A stretch of DNA of 64,000 bases, taken from assembly GCF_001435235.1 (NCBI RefSeq), contig NZ_AZGB01000009.1:39591-103590 (forward strand), read 5' to 3'. Below the pieces are notes generated by a model. That model did not search any database, was not told the origin of the DNA, and worked only from the letters and a program-made list of their open reading frames with translations. This DNA is from Liquorilactobacillus ghanensis DSM 18630 (lineage in GTDB: Bacteria > Bacillota > Bacilli > Lactobacillales > Lactobacillaceae). This document shows, one piece after another, positions 32,818 to 42,612 of the stretch (within the stretch, counting starts at the first letter, position 1; every line of letters starts with the position of its first letter). The position numbers were made by a program, and so were the translations under genes.

Positions 32818-33891
32818 TCATTTGCGATAGTTTAACATTAATTTTCGTAATTCAGCTCCTTCGGCAGCACCACTGATAGTTAACCGCAACCAATCTTGTT
32901 GCAAGCCCTTCCGCAGTTGAAAACCATGATGCAGCAAGTAGTCAGCTAAAGACAACGCTCCCGGATAATAAAAGAACATAAAGTTCGCTTGACTAGGGAA
33001 AAATTTAATCTGCTGTTCTTGGAAAAAGTTTGCCCAATTTTCCCGTTCTTTTGCTGTTTGACTGACTGAAGACGCTACAAAACTTTGATCAGCTAAAGCT
33101 GCCAATGCAGCAGTTTGCGTCAAAGAATTCAAATTATACGGTAAACGAACAGACTGCAAATAACTGACTATTTTCGGATCAGCATATGCGTAGCCAACAC
33201 GATAGTTGGCAAGACCATAAGCTTTTGAAAAAGTCCGCAGCACAACCGCATTAGAAAATTGTTGAACCAACGGAATTGCACTGGGAGCCGAATTTTGAGT
33301 TACATAGTCAATATAAGCTTCGTCAATCACTACCAAAACTTCTGGTGGAACCTCAGCTAAGAATTTCGTTAAATCAGCAACCGAAGTATAAGCCCCAGTT
33401 GGGTTATTAGGATTGCAGACCCAGATCAAGCGTGTTTTATCAGTAATTTGTGCTAATAGTGCTGGTAAATCATGTTTACCAGTGGTTGGATCACAGGGCA
33501 CATCAATAACTTGAGCTCCTTCAATCTGAGCATGTAGAGCATATTCTGAAAAAGTTGGACTAGTTTGAATTACTTGATCACCTGGCTGTAAAAAGATTCG
33601 TGAAATCATGGTAATAATTTCGTCCAATCCAACTCCAAAGACTAATTGTGCCTGCGAAACCTGTAATTTTTCTGCTACTGCGCGCCGTAAATCAGTCGCA
33701 TCACCATCTGGATAACGATTACCCTCAGCAAAATTCCAGTTCTTAACGGCAGCTTCAACTTTGTCAGACGTACCAAAGGGATTCTCATTGGCTGACAGCC
33801 GAACCAATTTTTTTAACCCCAAACGTTGTTTAACGCTAGCTAACGGTTCTTCGGGAATATAATTAGCAAGTTTTTTAATCTGTTCTTTCAT
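32818..33891 (-). CDS. hisC: Histidinol-phosphate aminotransferase
   Basis: This PLP enzyme makes histidinol phosphate from imidazole acetol phosphate and glutamate. It has VWVCNPNNPTGAY, the VIDEAYIDY strand with the PLP-contacting Asp and Tyr, and the Schiff-base lysine in RTFSKAYGLANYRVGY. At 357 residues it is typical. It is the last gene of the ten-gene operon; AAGGAG lies before the ATG. The 26-base gap after hisE is the largest inside the operon. Confidence 0.95.
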   Translation of the reverse strand: MKEQIKKLANYIPEEPLASVKQRLGLKKLVRLSANENPFGTSDKVEAAVKNWNFAEGNRYPDGDATDLRRAVAEKLQVSQAQLVFGVGLDEIITMISRIFLQPGDQVIQTSPTFSEYALHAQIEGAQVIDVPCDPTTGKHDLPALLAQITDKTRLIWVCNPNNPTGAYTSVADLTKFLAEVPPEVLVVIDEAYIDYVTQNSAPSAIPLVQQFSNAVVLRTFSKAYGLANYRVGYAYADPKIVSYLQSVRLPYNLNSLTQTAALAALADQSFVASSVSQTAKERENWANFFQEQQIKFFPSQANFMFFYYPGALSLADYLLHHGFQLRKGLQQDWLRLTISGAAEGAELRKLMLNYRK

Positions 33892-33917
33892 TAAATCACT
33901 CCTTGGCTTTATCGTAA

Positions 33918-34241
33918 CTATAGTTTTTTAATTTCACGTCTTTCTTGGGTCTTACTCATCAACCCCTCTCGTTTTCCTAATTCTTCTTTGATTTGGTCAA
34001 AGGTAACTCCTTGTTCTACCAACAAAACCATTAAATGATACAAAAGATCAGCCGTTTCATAGACTATTTCACTTTTATCAGGATTTTTGGCGGCAACGAT
34101 CACTTCGGTTGACTCTTCACCAACTTTTTTTAAAATCTTATCCAAGCCCTTATCAAATAAATAATCGGTATACGATCCCTTAACTGGATTTTTTTGACGT
34201 TCTAAAACTGCTTGATATAATTCATCAATTTCTTGTTTCAT
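33918..34241 (-). CDS. hisE: Phosphoribosyl-ATP pyrophosphatase
   Basis: A separate 107-residue HisE that hydrolyses PR-ATP to PR-AMP. The helical MazG-like fold motif [15 protein letters not shown] with its acidic metal ligands and [17 protein letters not shown] are clear. In many bacteria hisI and hisE are fused; here they are separate genes 2 bases apart, so co-translation is likely. Confidence 0.95.
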   Translation of the reverse strand: MKQEIDELYQAVLERQKNPVKGSYTDYLFDKGLDKILKKVGEESTEVIVAAKNPDKSEIVYETADLLYHLMVLLVEQGVTFDQIKEELGKREGLMSKTQERREIKKL

Positions 34242-34243
34242 AA

Positions 34244-34573
34244 TTAATTAACTCCCTTTGAAAATTTCTTGACTTGATTGAAAAAGCAACTGCGATGACC
34301 CGTATGGCAAGCCGGTCCTGCTGGAATCACTTTTACCAGCAAGGTATCTTGATCACAATCCAACACCATTTCCACGACTTGCTGCGTATTTCCACTAGTT
34401 GCGCCTTTGTGCCACAACTCTTGACGGGAACGCGACCAAAACCAAGTCTGACCGGTTGCCAATGTTTTTTGATAACTGGTCTGATTCATCCAAGCAACCA
34501 TTAATACATCATTTGTTGCCTGATCAACCACTACTGTCGTTAATAATCCTTTTGAAAAATCCGGTTTAATCAT
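34244..34573 (-). CDS. hisI: Phosphoribosyl-AMP cyclohydrolase
   Basis: The 109-residue zinc enzyme opens the purine ring of PR-AMP. Diagnostic segments are [40 protein letters not shown] and the zinc ligands in [11 protein letters not shown] and [12 protein letters not shown]. It overlaps hisF by 4 bases (ATGA), which fits translational coupling. Confidence 0.95.
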   Translation of the reverse strand: MIKPDFSKGLLTTVVVDQATNDVLMVAWMNQTSYQKTLATGQTWFWSRSRQELWHKGATSGNTQQVVEMVLDCDQDTLLVKVIPAGPACHTGHRSCFFNQVKKFSKGVN

Positions 34574-35328
34574 CGTACATTCACCCCTGCTTGTCTAAGT
34601 GTCGACTTAACTTGAGCAATCGTTAACTCATGATAATGAAAGACAGAAGCTGCTAATGCTCCTGCAACATCAGCCGATTGAAAAACATCAACAAAATCTT
34701 GCAAGCTACCAGCTCCACCGGAAGCAATAATTGGCACATCTACGGCCGCACCCAATTGCCGATACAAATCAATTGCAAAACCAGCTTTGGTTCCATCTTG
34801 ATCCATACTGGTAACTAACAATTCTCCCGCCCCTAAAGCAACCACCTGTTTTGCCCAGGCAACTGCTTCAAGAGAGGTTTTTTGCTGACCGCCATGAGTG
34901 TAGACCAACTGTTTGCCACTGCTGGGATCGGTTTTAACATCAATAGCAACTACAATGCATTGATTGCCGAACTTCTTTGCTCCGGCTGTAATCAAGCCTG
35001 GATCAGCAACCGCCGCCGAATTTAAAGAAACTTTATCAGCCCCCGCTTTAAGCAAGGCTTGGATCTCGGTAATTGAGGTAATTCCACCGCCAACAGTCAA
35101 CGGCATAAAAACTTGACGGGAAACCTGTTCAACCACATCAACCATTGTTTTTCGCTGTTGATTAGTTGCAGTTATATCTAAGAAAACTAATTCATCCGCT
35201 CCTTGCCGCTGATACTCGGCAGCAATTTGGGCTGGATCACCAACATCGGTCAAATTAACAAAATTTATTCCTTTTTTGACTCGTCCCTGATCAACATCCA
35301 GGCACGGAATGATTCGTTTAGCCAACAT
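34570..35328 (-). CDS. hisF: Imidazole glycerol phosphate synthase, cyclase subunit
   Basis: HisF uses ammonia from HisH to form imidazole glycerol phosphate and AICAR. The catalytic Asp11 lies in [13 protein letters not shown], the second catalytic Asp in [12 protein letters not shown], and the phosphate-binding loops in VGGGI and SGGAG. I set the start at ATG 35328 (MLAKRII), giving GAGG a 9-base spacing; an ATG two codons earlier is too close. It overlaps hisA by 11 bases. Confidence 0.95.
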   Translation of the reverse strand: MLAKRIIPCLDVDQGRVKKGINFVNLTDVGDPAQIAAEYQRQGADELVFLDITATNQQRKTMVDVVEQVSRQVFMPLTVGGGITSITEIQALLKAGADKVSLNSAAVADPGLITAGAKKFGNQCIVVAIDVKTDPSSGKQLVYTHGGQQKTSLEAVAWAKQVVALGAGELLVTSMDQDGTKAGFAIDLYRQLGAAVDVPIIASGGAGSLQDFVDVFQSADVAGALAASVFHYHELTIAQVKSTLRQAGVNVR

Positions 35329-36043
35329 CAGCATTCACCTCGGCGATCTCTTTTAATGTAATGCTACCAGTAAATAAAGCTTTCCCGACAATCGCATTTT
35401 GAATTTGGTGCTGCCGCAATTGTCTAATATCAGCTAAATCCCGAATACCACCAGAGGCAACAATCGTACAATCTTTGAATTGCTGCTGCAGCTCAGTTAG
35501 TAACTTAAGATTTGGCCCCTGCAATGTACCATCACGACTAACATCGGTTACGACAAAAATTTTTGCTCCAGCGGCTGCCACCTGACCGATTAATGCTGCC
35601 ATTTTAGTTTGTGTTTGTTCCAGCCAGCCATTGACTGCAACCTGTCCATTCTGTCCATCGATCCCTATTACGATTTTAGCCGCACCATATTTTTTCAAAG
35701 CGGCTTTGACAAACTCAGGATCACTGAGGACTGCCGAACCAATAATGACGCGATCAATTCCCAAATTTAAATAATAGGCGACCGTTGTTAAATCTCGAAT
35801 ACCACCACCAAGTTCCAGTAGTCCACTGAAAGCTTGCCGAATACTAGTAATTACTGCCGCATTTTGTGGTTTGCCAGTCTTAGCTCCATCCAAATCAACT
35901 AAATGCAAACAACCAACTCGCGCTGCTTCAAAACGGCGTGCTTGGGTTGCCGGGCTTTGATCAATCAACGTCCGCTGATTAAAATCACCTTGAAATAAAC
36001 GAACACTTTGCCCATTTTGCAAATCTATTGCTGGAAAAATCAT
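35318..36043 (-). CDS. hisA: ProFAR isomerase
   Basis: A TIM-barrel enzyme that performs the Amadori rearrangement of ProFAR. It shows the N-terminal catalytic Asp in [24 protein letters not shown] for phosphate binding, the second acidic residue in [14 protein letters not shown], and VASGGIRDL. At 241 residues it is typical. It overlaps hisH by 4 bases and hisF by 11. Confidence 0.95.
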   Translation of the reverse strand: MIFPAIDLQNGQSVRLFQGDFNQRTLIDQSPATQARRFEAARVGCLHLVDLDGAKTGKPQNAAVITSIRQAFSGLLELGGGIRDLTTVAYYLNLGIDRVIIGSAVLSDPEFVKAALKKYGAAKIVIGIDGQNGQVAVNGWLEQTQTKMAALIGQVAAAGAKIFVVTDVSRDGTLQGPNLKLLTELQQQFKDCTIVASGGIRDLADIRQLRQHQIQNAIVGKALFTGSITLKEIAEVNADVG

Positions 36044-36651
36044 TTACCCACCACCTTTTGTGCGAAAGTTTGCAATACCTGCAAACCAACTGCACCACTT
36101 TTTTCGGGATGAAATTGTGTGCCATAAATTTGCTGCCGTTGAACCAGAGCTGGGACTTGAACCATATAATCAACAGCTGTTACGACGTACTCAGCTTCAC
36201 ACTTGGCATAGTACGAATGAACAAAATAAGTATATTCATTTGCTAGAAAAGCAAAATCAGAATTTTTTTGCCGCAATTGATTTTGATTCCAACCCATTTG
36301 GGGAATTTTATAGCCGGGTTTCTCAGGAAAAGCTACCACTTGACCGGGAATCAGTCCTAATCCGGCATGCTTACCATATTCGGTTGAACTATCAAATAAT
36401 AATTGCATCCCCAAACAAATTCCCAATAATGGCTTACCAGCCAGGGCTTCTTGTTTGACTAGATCTGCTAAACCGCGCTGCTGCAGCGTAGCCATTGCTG
36501 GTGCAAAAGCTCCGACACCCGGTAAAATCAAACCATCGCTGGTTTTTATTTGCTGAGGATCAGCAGTCAAAACAGTCGGAATTTTCAGATAATCAAACGC
36601 TTTTTTTAAGTTATAAGTATTACCTGCATCATAGTCAATAATTGCCAGCAT
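36040..36651 (-). CDS. hisH: Imidazole glycerol phosphate synthase, glutaminase subunit
   Basis: The class I glutaminase that feeds ammonia to HisF. The nucleophile is Cys79 in LLGICLGMQLLF, and the His-Glu pair is in TQFHPEKSG near the end. The opening IIDYDAGNTYNLKKAF is the family start (most have DYGMGNL). At 203 residues it is complete. Its start abuts the hisB stop (TAAATG). Confidence 0.95.
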   Translation of the reverse strand: MLAIIDYDAGNTYNLKKAFDYLKIPTVLTADPQQIKTSDGLILPGVGAFAPAMATLQQRGLADLVKQEALAGKPLLGICLGMQLLFDSSTEYGKHAGLGLIPGQVVAFPEKPGYKIPQMGWNQNQLRQKNSDFAFLANEYTYFVHSYYAKCEAEYVVTAVDYMVQVPALVQRQQIYGTQFHPEKSGAVGLQVLQTFAQKVVGK

Positions 36652-37236
36652 TTAAATCACGCCCTTTGTCGAATTAACTCCTTTGATTTCTGGATTAATT
36701 GTTACCGCTGTCCGCATTGCACGCCCCAGTGCTTTAAATAAGCTTTCAATTTTATGATGTGTATTGCGCCCATAAAGAATCGTAGCGTGTAAGTTCATCT
36801 GATTGCTGAAAGCAAAAGCCTGAAAGAAATCCTCCGTGGTTTCTGTTTCAAAACTGCCAAGGCGCGGATTAGTCAATTCAGCTTGAAATACCAAGTAAGC
36901 TCGTCCGCTTAAATCAACACAGACCCGCCCCAAAGTTTCATCCATGGGAACAAAAGCTGTTCCATAACGCTCAATTTGTTTTTTATCACCCAATGCCTGC
37001 TTAAAGCATTCACCTAAAACAATTCCAGTATCTTCGACCGTATGATGCGGATCAACTTCCAGATCACCATGTGCTTTAACCGTCAGACCAAACCGCCCAT
37101 GTTTGGCAAATAAGTTTAGCATATGATCAAAAAAGCCGATTCCGGTATTGATGTCAATTTTGTTTTGCTGATCCAGATCCAGCTTAACGGTAATCTGTGT
37201 TTCAGCCGTTTTTCGCGTAATTGTTGCACTTCGCAT
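36652..37236 (-). CDS. hisB: Imidazoleglycerol-phosphate dehydratase
   Basis: A manganese enzyme that dehydrates imidazole glycerol phosphate. Metal-binding histidines are in [22 protein letters not shown] and [18 protein letters not shown]. It is the single-domain form of 194 residues without the fused phosphatase of enteric bacteria, so a separate histidinol phosphatase is needed; the PHP gene upstream of the operon supplies it. It overlaps hisD by one base. Confidence 0.95.
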   Translation of the reverse strand: MRSATITRKTAETQITVKLDLDQQNKIDINTGIGFFDHMLNLFAKHGRFGLTVKAHGDLEVDPHHTVEDTGIVLGECFKQALGDKKQIERYGTAFVPMDETLGRVCVDLSGRAYLVFQAELTNPRLGSFETETTEDFFQAFAFSNQMNLHATILYGRNTHHKIESLFKALGRAMRTAVTINPEIKGVNSTKGVI

Positions 37237-38528
37237 TATTTTCCCTTCCTTTCAGCTGCAAACCGCTGTTCCACTGCACGAGCGTGAGCTTCCAAACCTT
37301 CTGTTCGTGCTAATTCTGTAATATCGCTCAAATCAGCCTGCAAGGCTGTCTTAGAGAATTGAATAAATGAAGTCTTCTTAACAAAATCGTATACTCCTAG
37401 TGGGGAAGAAAACTTAGCTGTCCCGCCAGTAGGTAAAACGTGATTTGGTCCAGCCAAATAATCGCCTAATGGTTCTGAAGCATAGCGGCCAAGAAATACT
37501 GAACCGGCATTACGGATATAACTTAAATATTGGCTTGGATCAGCCAGTTGAATTTCCAAATGTTCCGGTGCAACTTCATTCATCAAAGTAAACATTTCTG
37601 GAACTGATTCCATGACAGCAATAAAGCCGCGATCTTCGACAGCCGCTTGGGCAATTGCTCGTCGCGGCAAGTTAACCAGCTGTTGATCAACTTGTTGACT
37701 AACTTTTTGAGCTAAAGTCAAACTATCAGTAATCAGCATTGGTCGTGCACGCCGGTCATGTTCTGCTTGCGATAACAAATCAGCTGCCAATTCAGCTGCA
37801 TCAGCAGTATCGTCTGCTAAAATGCCAATTTCCGATGGCCCGGCAACCATATCGATCGCAACTTGACCAAAGACTTGCTTTTTGGCAGTTGCTACATAAA
37901 TATTTCCCGGTCCAACAATCTTATTAACCGCTGGAATTGATTCAGTTCCATAAGCCAAAGCGGCAATCGCTTGCGCTCCACCAACTTGATAAACTGCATC
38001 AACACCGGCAATCGCTGCCGCTGCTAAAACAGCTGGCGCAATTCCTTTTTTTTGTGGTGGTGTAACCATAATTACTTGGTCAACTCCGGCAATCTTGGCA
38101 GGCAATGCGCTCATTAAAATTGTAGATGGATAGGCTGCTGTGCCGCCCGGAACATAAATTCCAACTCGTTGCAATGGTGTTACTTTTTGACCACGGATAA
38201 TTCCGGGAACAGCCGTGTCAATAAAACCGGAAGTCAATTCTTTTTCATGAAAACTAACAATATTTTTTTTCGCATGCTCAAGCGCCTGACGTAATTCAGG
38301 AGAAATTTTCTGTAAAGCTTGTTGTATTTCAGTTGCTGGAACGGCAAAATTTTCAATCGCCGTCTGATCAAATTTCAATTCATACTCTTTTAATGCCTGA
38401 TCTTGTCTTTTTCGTACATTTTCAATGATTTCTCTAACTTGCTGTTCAATTGTAAAATCCGATGTTTGCTGAGTATAATTTTTGACAACTTGTTTCATTT
38501 TTGTTAGTGATTCTTGGTAAATTTTCAT
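37236..38528 (-). CDS. hisD: Histidinol dehydrogenase
   Basis: The last enzyme of the pathway oxidises histidinol to histidine in two NAD-dependent steps. Motifs include the [13 protein letters not shown] loop, [31 protein letters not shown], the zinc ligands in [14 protein letters not shown], and the C-terminal [20 protein letters not shown] segment. At 430 residues it is typical. The start overlaps the hisG stop by 4 bases. Confidence 0.95.
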   Translation of the reverse strand: MKIYQESLTKMKQVVKNYTQQTSDFTIEQQVREIIENVRKRQDQALKEYELKFDQTAIENFAVPATEIQQALQKISPELRQALEHAKKNIVSFHEKELTSGFIDTAVPGIIRGQKVTPLQRVGIYVPGGTAAYPSTILMSALPAKIAGVDQVIMVTPPQKKGIAPAVLAAAAIAGVDAVYQVGGAQAIAALAYGTESIPAVNKIVGPGNIYVATAKKQVFGQVAIDMVAGPSEIGILADDTADAAELAADLLSQAEHDRRARPMLITDSLTLAQKVSQQVDQQLVNLPRRAIAQAAVEDRGFIAVMESVPEMFTLMNEVAPEHLEIQLADPSQYLSYIRNAGSVFLGRYASEPLGDYLAGPNHVLPTGGTAKFSSPLGVYDFVKKTSFIQFSKTALQADLSDITELARTEGLEAHARAVEQRFAAERKGK

Positions 38529-39190
38529 TTAACTCCGCTCCCTTGATTTTGACGCTGATCAGTTGTTAGTTGCACAACTTCAGCTAATTGATCAACTAAA
38601 GTAAAAATTTCCGCAGCATGTTGTTTTAAAGACATCCGATTAGCTACCAGCCTAGTTGATACTAAGTCTAAATAATCATAAACATATAAATTATTCTCCC
38701 GCAGCGTGCTGCCTGTCTCAGTAATATCAACAATCGCATCTGCTAAGCCGATTAGAGGAGCTAATTCAACTGATCCCTCAATTTTGATAATTTCAACATC
38801 GCGACCCAAAGTTTCAAAATAACGCTGCGTAATCAACGGGTATTTAGTCCCGATTACCTTTCGACCAGGTTGATTAAGGTTAAAATTATTCGTTGAAGCT
38901 AAAACAAATTGACAACACCCTACTTGCAGATCCAATAGTTCAGCTTGCTGGTTACGCTGTTCTGTCAAAATATCACTGCCAACAATTCCAACATCGACCG
39001 CCCCCGCATTCAAATAAGTTGTTACATCAGGTCCCTTGGCCAAAATAAACTGAAAATTGCCATCGCTCGTATTTATAATTAATTTGCGATTTTTCTGTTT
39101 TAATAATGAGCAATCAATTCCCGCAGCTTCCAGCAACGGTAAAACCTGACGTTCAACTCTTCCTTTAGTTAAAGCAATTTTAAGTGGCAT
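38525..39190 (-). CDS. hisG: ATP phosphoribosyltransferase, short form
   Basis: The first, committed enzyme of histidine synthesis. At 221 residues it is the short form that lacks the C-terminal regulatory domain and needs HisZ for activity and feedback inhibition. Characteristic parts are IALTKGRVERQVLPLLEAAG, VDVGIVGSDILTE and the PRPP loop around DAIVDITETGSTLRENNL. It overlaps hisZ by 11 bases. Confidence 0.95.
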   Translation of the reverse strand: MPLKIALTKGRVERQVLPLLEAAGIDCSLLKQKNRKLIINTSDGNFQFILAKGPDVTTYLNAGAVDVGIVGSDILTEQRNQQAELLDLQVGCCQFVLASTNNFNLNQPGRKVIGTKYPLITQRYFETLGRDVEIIKIEGSVELAPLIGLADAIVDITETGSTLRENNLYVYDYLDLVSTRLVANRMSLKQHAAEIFTLVDQLAEVVQLTTDQRQNQGSGVK

Positions 39191-40337
39191 CTTCTAATTC
39201 TCCTTTAGCGGTCAAACGGTAAAGTTTAACCTGTGAATTTCTCGCATTTCGTTGCGCATGACGTAAATCATCAGCCAAACTCAATTCTAATTCTGGGTAT
39301 GTTTGACAAATCTTAGCCACTTGGGCTAGTTGTTCCGGTTCAAAAAACAGCAGATCATGTTTTTCATCAGTAGTAATCAAGGTTTTTTGATCAACTAACA
39401 AATCAATATCAATTCCCATACCCACAGCCGGTTCCAATTGTGCTTGAAAGTTTTTCAGCAATTTATCATATCGACCGCCACTGAATAAATAATCAGGTAT
39501 GTCCTGCATAAACACCTTAAAAGTCAGTCCTGTATAATATGCTTGCGGCGGTGCTGTACTTAGATCCAACATTATTTGCTGGTCTGGCAGTTTTTGCGCC
39601 CAAACAGCAAACTGAGTAATTTCGCGAAAAATCTCATTAGCTGCATCAGGTAATTCAACTGCTGTCAATTGTTGATAAACCTGTTCAAAACTGCCAAACA
39701 ATCGCGGCCAGATTTTTAAAAACGGAGCTACCGCTTGCGAAGCAAATGGCGCAATCAATTGCTGATAATGAGGCAGATTTTTTTGGTAAAGTGCCTCTTT
39801 AATTTGCGTTTTCAATTTTTCATTGGAAGTAATTGCTGCTAAAACACTATCAGCAAATCGCGCATCACCAAGTTCCAACTGGATCTTATTCAAACGTAAG
39901 CAGTGACTCAAACGATTGATCAGCAGCAAGCACTCACATTCAGCTTTATTAGAAGCGTAACCGACCATTTCAACTCCCGCTTGCGTGAGTTGATTGTATC
40001 TGCCTGAAAGGGGTGGTGCAATCTTAAAATGATCTCCAACGTAATAAAATTTCTGCGGTAATTTCAAATTATTAGCCGATAAAAATCGCGCAATTGGCAA
40101 AGTCAGATCCGGTCGTAACACAACTGTTTCATTATTGTGATCTAATAACTGATAGGTTCGCAATTGTTTCAAATCAAAATCGGCAAAAACTTCTTGGTAT
40201 TCCAACAAAGGTGTAGCAACTTTCATATAGTGTCGTGCTTGTAATTCTTCTTCGATCAAATTGATCAATTTAGTTTTGCGCCGGGCACGGATGCCAAATT
40301 CATCTCTGGTTCCCAGCGGTAAGTTAACCTTATGCAC
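39180..40337 (-). CDS. hisZ: ATP phosphoribosyltransferase regulatory subunit
   Basis: HisZ is a histidyl-tRNA synthetase paralogue that assembles with short HisG. It has class II synthetase motifs: motif 2 in FYYVGDHFKI with GRYNQLTQAGVEMVG, and motif 3-like LFSGGRYDKLL with GMGIDIDLL. I set the start at GTG 40337, since GGAGGG lies 8 bases before it and the protein then begins with HKVNLPLGTRDEFG; the in-frame extension runs into the T-box terminator. It is the first gene behind the T-box. Confidence 0.93.
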   Translation of the reverse strand: MHKVNLPLGTRDEFGIRARRKTKLINLIEEELQARHYMKVATPLLEYQEVFADFDLKQLRTYQLLDHNNETVVLRPDLTLPIARFLSANNLKLPQKFYYVGDHFKIAPPLSGRYNQLTQAGVEMVGYASNKAECECLLLINRLSHCLRLNKIQLELGDARFADSVLAAITSNEKLKTQIKEALYQKNLPHYQQLIAPFASQAVAPFLKIWPRLFGSFEQVYQQLTAVELPDAANEIFREITQFAVWAQKLPDQQIMLDLSTAPPQAYYTGLTFKVFMQDIPDYLFSGGRYDKLLKNFQAQLEPAVGMGIDIDLLVDQKTLITTDEKHDLLFFEPEQLAQVAKICQTYPELELSLADDLRHAQRNARNSQVKLYRLTAKGELEDAT

Positions 40338-40354
40338 TGATTTTTCCCTCCTAA

Positions 40355-40620
40355 CAAAAAAGTCCCCTTGGCATTTTGCCAAGAGGACGTTCAAACGTGG
40401 TTCCACCTCAATTTACTTATTTTTTTCAAAATAAGCCTCATTGCTATTTTAATCAGCTAGGATAACGGTCCCGACCGGAACCAGCTTACTGTCTTTCAGC
40501 TGGTCAATTCCCAGATGTGTTTCGCTGTCAGACTTGATTTCCTTTTTCAGTTTCGGAAACTCTCTGTGCAAGCTATTGCCAGCTACTCTTCTGTTCATCA
40601 TTATTAGACAATAATTAGAA
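40355..40620 (-). promoter_or_regulatory. T-box riboswitch of the his operon
   Basis: On the minus strand the T-box sequence GAGGTGGAACCACG (40396-40409) is followed by a 12-bp terminator stem (GTCCTCTTGGCA with its partner, 40362-40388) and TTTTTT. An AGAGTAG segment near the 5' end marks stem I. In the expected specifier loop, AACACATCTGGG contains a CAC histidine codon (about 40517-40519). Uncharged tRNA-His would stabilise the antiterminator and switch on hisZGDBHAFIEC. Confidence 0.88.
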
Positions 40621-40638
40621 ATCAACTAATTTGTAATT

Positions 40639-40667
40639 AGCATACACTTTGGTTTTTTGCTTGTCAA
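40639..40667 (-). promoter_or_regulatory. his operon promoter
   Basis: TTGACA (40662-40667) and TATGCT (40639-40644) with a 17-base spacer, directly before the T-box leader. Confidence 0.8.
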
Positions 40668-40688
40668 CCTAAAACTATTAATTAATTT

Positions 40689-41525
40689 CTAATTATTGAA
40701 GCTGCTCCATAAATGCCAACCGCGACCCACTTCATTGATAGCATGAGCATCAGATCCGAAAACCAACGGGATTTCCAACTTTTTTGCTAAACCAGTAATC
40801 TGTTTTCCAGGATAAAATTCGTTACAATAAGGTTTATATAGACCAGCAGTATTAAAATCCAATTCTCGTTGCTGCTGTTTAATTATTACGAGAATTTTTT
40901 TCAATAATTCTAAATTGGTTTGATCAAATTCTGCTGGCAACTGAAAATAATCTTGATATTTTTGAATTAAATTAAAATGTCCCAACCGCTGTGGACGGAA
41001 TTTTCCTAAATCAGCTGTCACTTCTTGCAAAACCAGTTGAAAATATTGCCGATAGAGTTCCTGTGGATGCGCGAGCCATTGTGAAAAGCCAGCCGCAAAA
41101 TCCTCCGTTGTATAATCAACACACCACAGGCCATGATCTTTCCCAGGCATAAAATGGATCGAAAGAATATTTTGTTCTGTTTTCGAACCAACTTGATCAA
41201 GAAAATCGCGAATCTCTGACTCATAACCTGGTAGGTAATCCACTTCAAAACCAACTGAAATTTCTATTTGTGACCCATACTGCTGCTTTAATTTATCAGT
41301 TAAACGGAAATAGTCATCCAACTGATTCCAAGTTAATGAAGCAGTTGTCAAGCCCGCCGGATCACCACGGTAATCTTTCACAAAACGTCGTGGCAAAGGA
41401 GCATGTTCGGTTATGCAATACTTATCAAATCCTAATTTAATTGCTCGTTCAATCATGGCTGCTGTTTTCTCACCACTACCATGGGGACACAGTTCTGTAT
41501 GAGTATGACCATCAATTATTTTCAT
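40689..41525 (-). CDS. hisK: Histidinol phosphatase (PHP family)
   Basis: The 278-residue PHP-domain phosphoesterase makes histidinol from histidinol phosphate. Metal-binding motifs are IDGHTHTELCPHG at the start, CITEHAPLP, VGFEVDYLPG with the acidic ligand, ILSIHFMP and the late FGSDAHAINEVG. It lies just upstream of the his promoter in the same direction and has GGAGGG before its ATG. It is outside the T-box unit, so its control differs from the rest of the pathway. Confidence 0.9.
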   Translation of the reverse strand: MKIIDGHTHTELCPHGSGEKTAAMIERAIKLGFDKYCITEHAPLPRRFVKDYRGDPAGLTTASLTWNQLDDYFRLTDKLKQQYGSQIEISVGFEVDYLPGYESEIRDFLDQVGSKTEQNILSIHFMPGKDHGLWCVDYTTEDFAAGFSQWLAHPQELYRQYFQLVLQEVTADLGKFRPQRLGHFNLIQKYQDYFQLPAEFDQTNLELLKKILVIIKQQQRELDFNTAGLYKPYCNEFYPGKQITGLAKKLEIPLVFGSDAHAINEVGRGWHLWSSFNN

Positions 41526-41540
41526 TAAGGAAATCCCTCC

Positions 41541-42548
41541 TCACTTTGCTTTGTGATAAAAATACTTATTCAAAAACGCTGTAACTCGTTGTTGGTAAGT
41601 TTTAGGATCGATCCAATAGCTTTCAGCATGCGTAGCATTTTTGACGATCCAAAGTTCCTTTGGTGCAGTTGTAGCTTGAAAATTTTTCAAAGCCATTTCA
41701 CTTGGAACATAACTATCTTTTTCTCCATGAATAAAAAAGATCGGTAATTTATTTTTTTGTAACTGTTCAGTTGCTGACACATCCCCTAAATAGTATCCTA
41801 AGCGATGATGGTTGATCGTACTAACTAACGGGTAAAATGGATATTTGGGCAGATGGTATTGATGCTTTAATAGGTATGTCATTTCTTGGTTAATACTTGA
41901 ATAACCACAATCAGCGATCAGACATTTAACTTGCGGAGGTAATTTTTCACCACTGAGCATCTCAACTGTTGAAGCTCCCATGCTGACTCCGAACAATACG
42001 ATCTGAGCTTCTTCACCAACTCGCTGGATAATCTTAGTTAACCAGTGTAAATAATCCAACCGATCCAGCCAGCCAAAACTAATATATTTACCAGCACTTT
42101 CACCGTGAGCTCGATCGTCAGGCAATAAAATATTGAAACCAAGGTCATAAAACATCTTGGCAAAGTTTGCCATTGTTTCACCATTACCCTTATATCCATG
42201 TGAAATAACCACTACTTTTTTTGTTTGCGGATCGGCAGCTGGGATAAAATACGCTGACATCTGTTCTGATTCACCAGTTAAAGTAAACGTCCAGTGCTCT
42301 TTATTGATTTTTTTAAACCAATCAACAAAATCCCAATAGCTGTCAGCATACTTTTGCTTTTCTTTAGATGTTTCCGGAACTTCATTCACACGGCCAAATG
42401 CCATCTTAAATAAATATTCACTAAAAACAAAAGAGCCGATCGCAGCCCCCGCAAATATTTTCAAAAATAACCGATCTTTGTGTGACAATTTTCTACCCCT
42501 TCCAATCAGTAATTTAATTAATAACAATCTTAACACTAAAATCATTTC
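41541..42548 (-). CDS. Membrane-anchored alpha/beta hydrolase
   Basis: The 335-residue protein starts with two hydrophobic helices (about 1-12 and 27-45) followed by an alpha/beta hydrolase domain. The nucleophile is the Ser of LFGVSMGAS, the Asp is in IHGEKDSYVP, and the His is in NATHAES. The HGYKGNGE oxyanion segment is also visible. The family includes esterases and peptidases of lactobacilli with an N-terminal anchor; the substrate is unknown. I chose ATG 42548 because a GTG at 42581 falls within the pgi terminator hairpin. The gene ends 15 bases before hisK. Confidence 0.82.
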   Translation of the reverse strand, partial: EMILVLRLLLIKLLIGRGRKLSHKDRLFLKIFAGAAIGSFVFSEYLFKMAFGRVNEVPETSKEKQKYADSYWDFVDWFKKINKEHWTFTLTGESEQMSAYFIPAADPQTKKVVVISHGYKGNGETMANFAKMFYDLGFNILLPDDRAHGESAGKYISFGWLDRLDYLHWLTKIIQRVGEEAQIVLFGVSMGASTVEMLSGEKLPPQVKCLIADCGYSSINQEMTYLLKHQYHLPKYPFYPLVSTINHHRLGYYLGDVSATEQLQKNKLPIFFIHGEKDSYVPSEMALKNFQATTAPKELWIVKNATHAESYWIDPKTYQQRVTAFLNKYFYHKAK

Positions 42549-42561
42549 AAACAAGATTGCA

Positions 42562-42589
42562 AAATAAAAAAGACACCTCACAGTGCCTT
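42562..42589 (-). terminator. Terminator of pgi
   Basis: Minus-strand stem AAGGCAC/GTGTCTT (one G-T pair) with a 6-base loop followed by TTTT. Confidence 0.6.
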
Positions 42590-42612
42590 CTCTATACTAA
42601 ATTCAAATCTAA

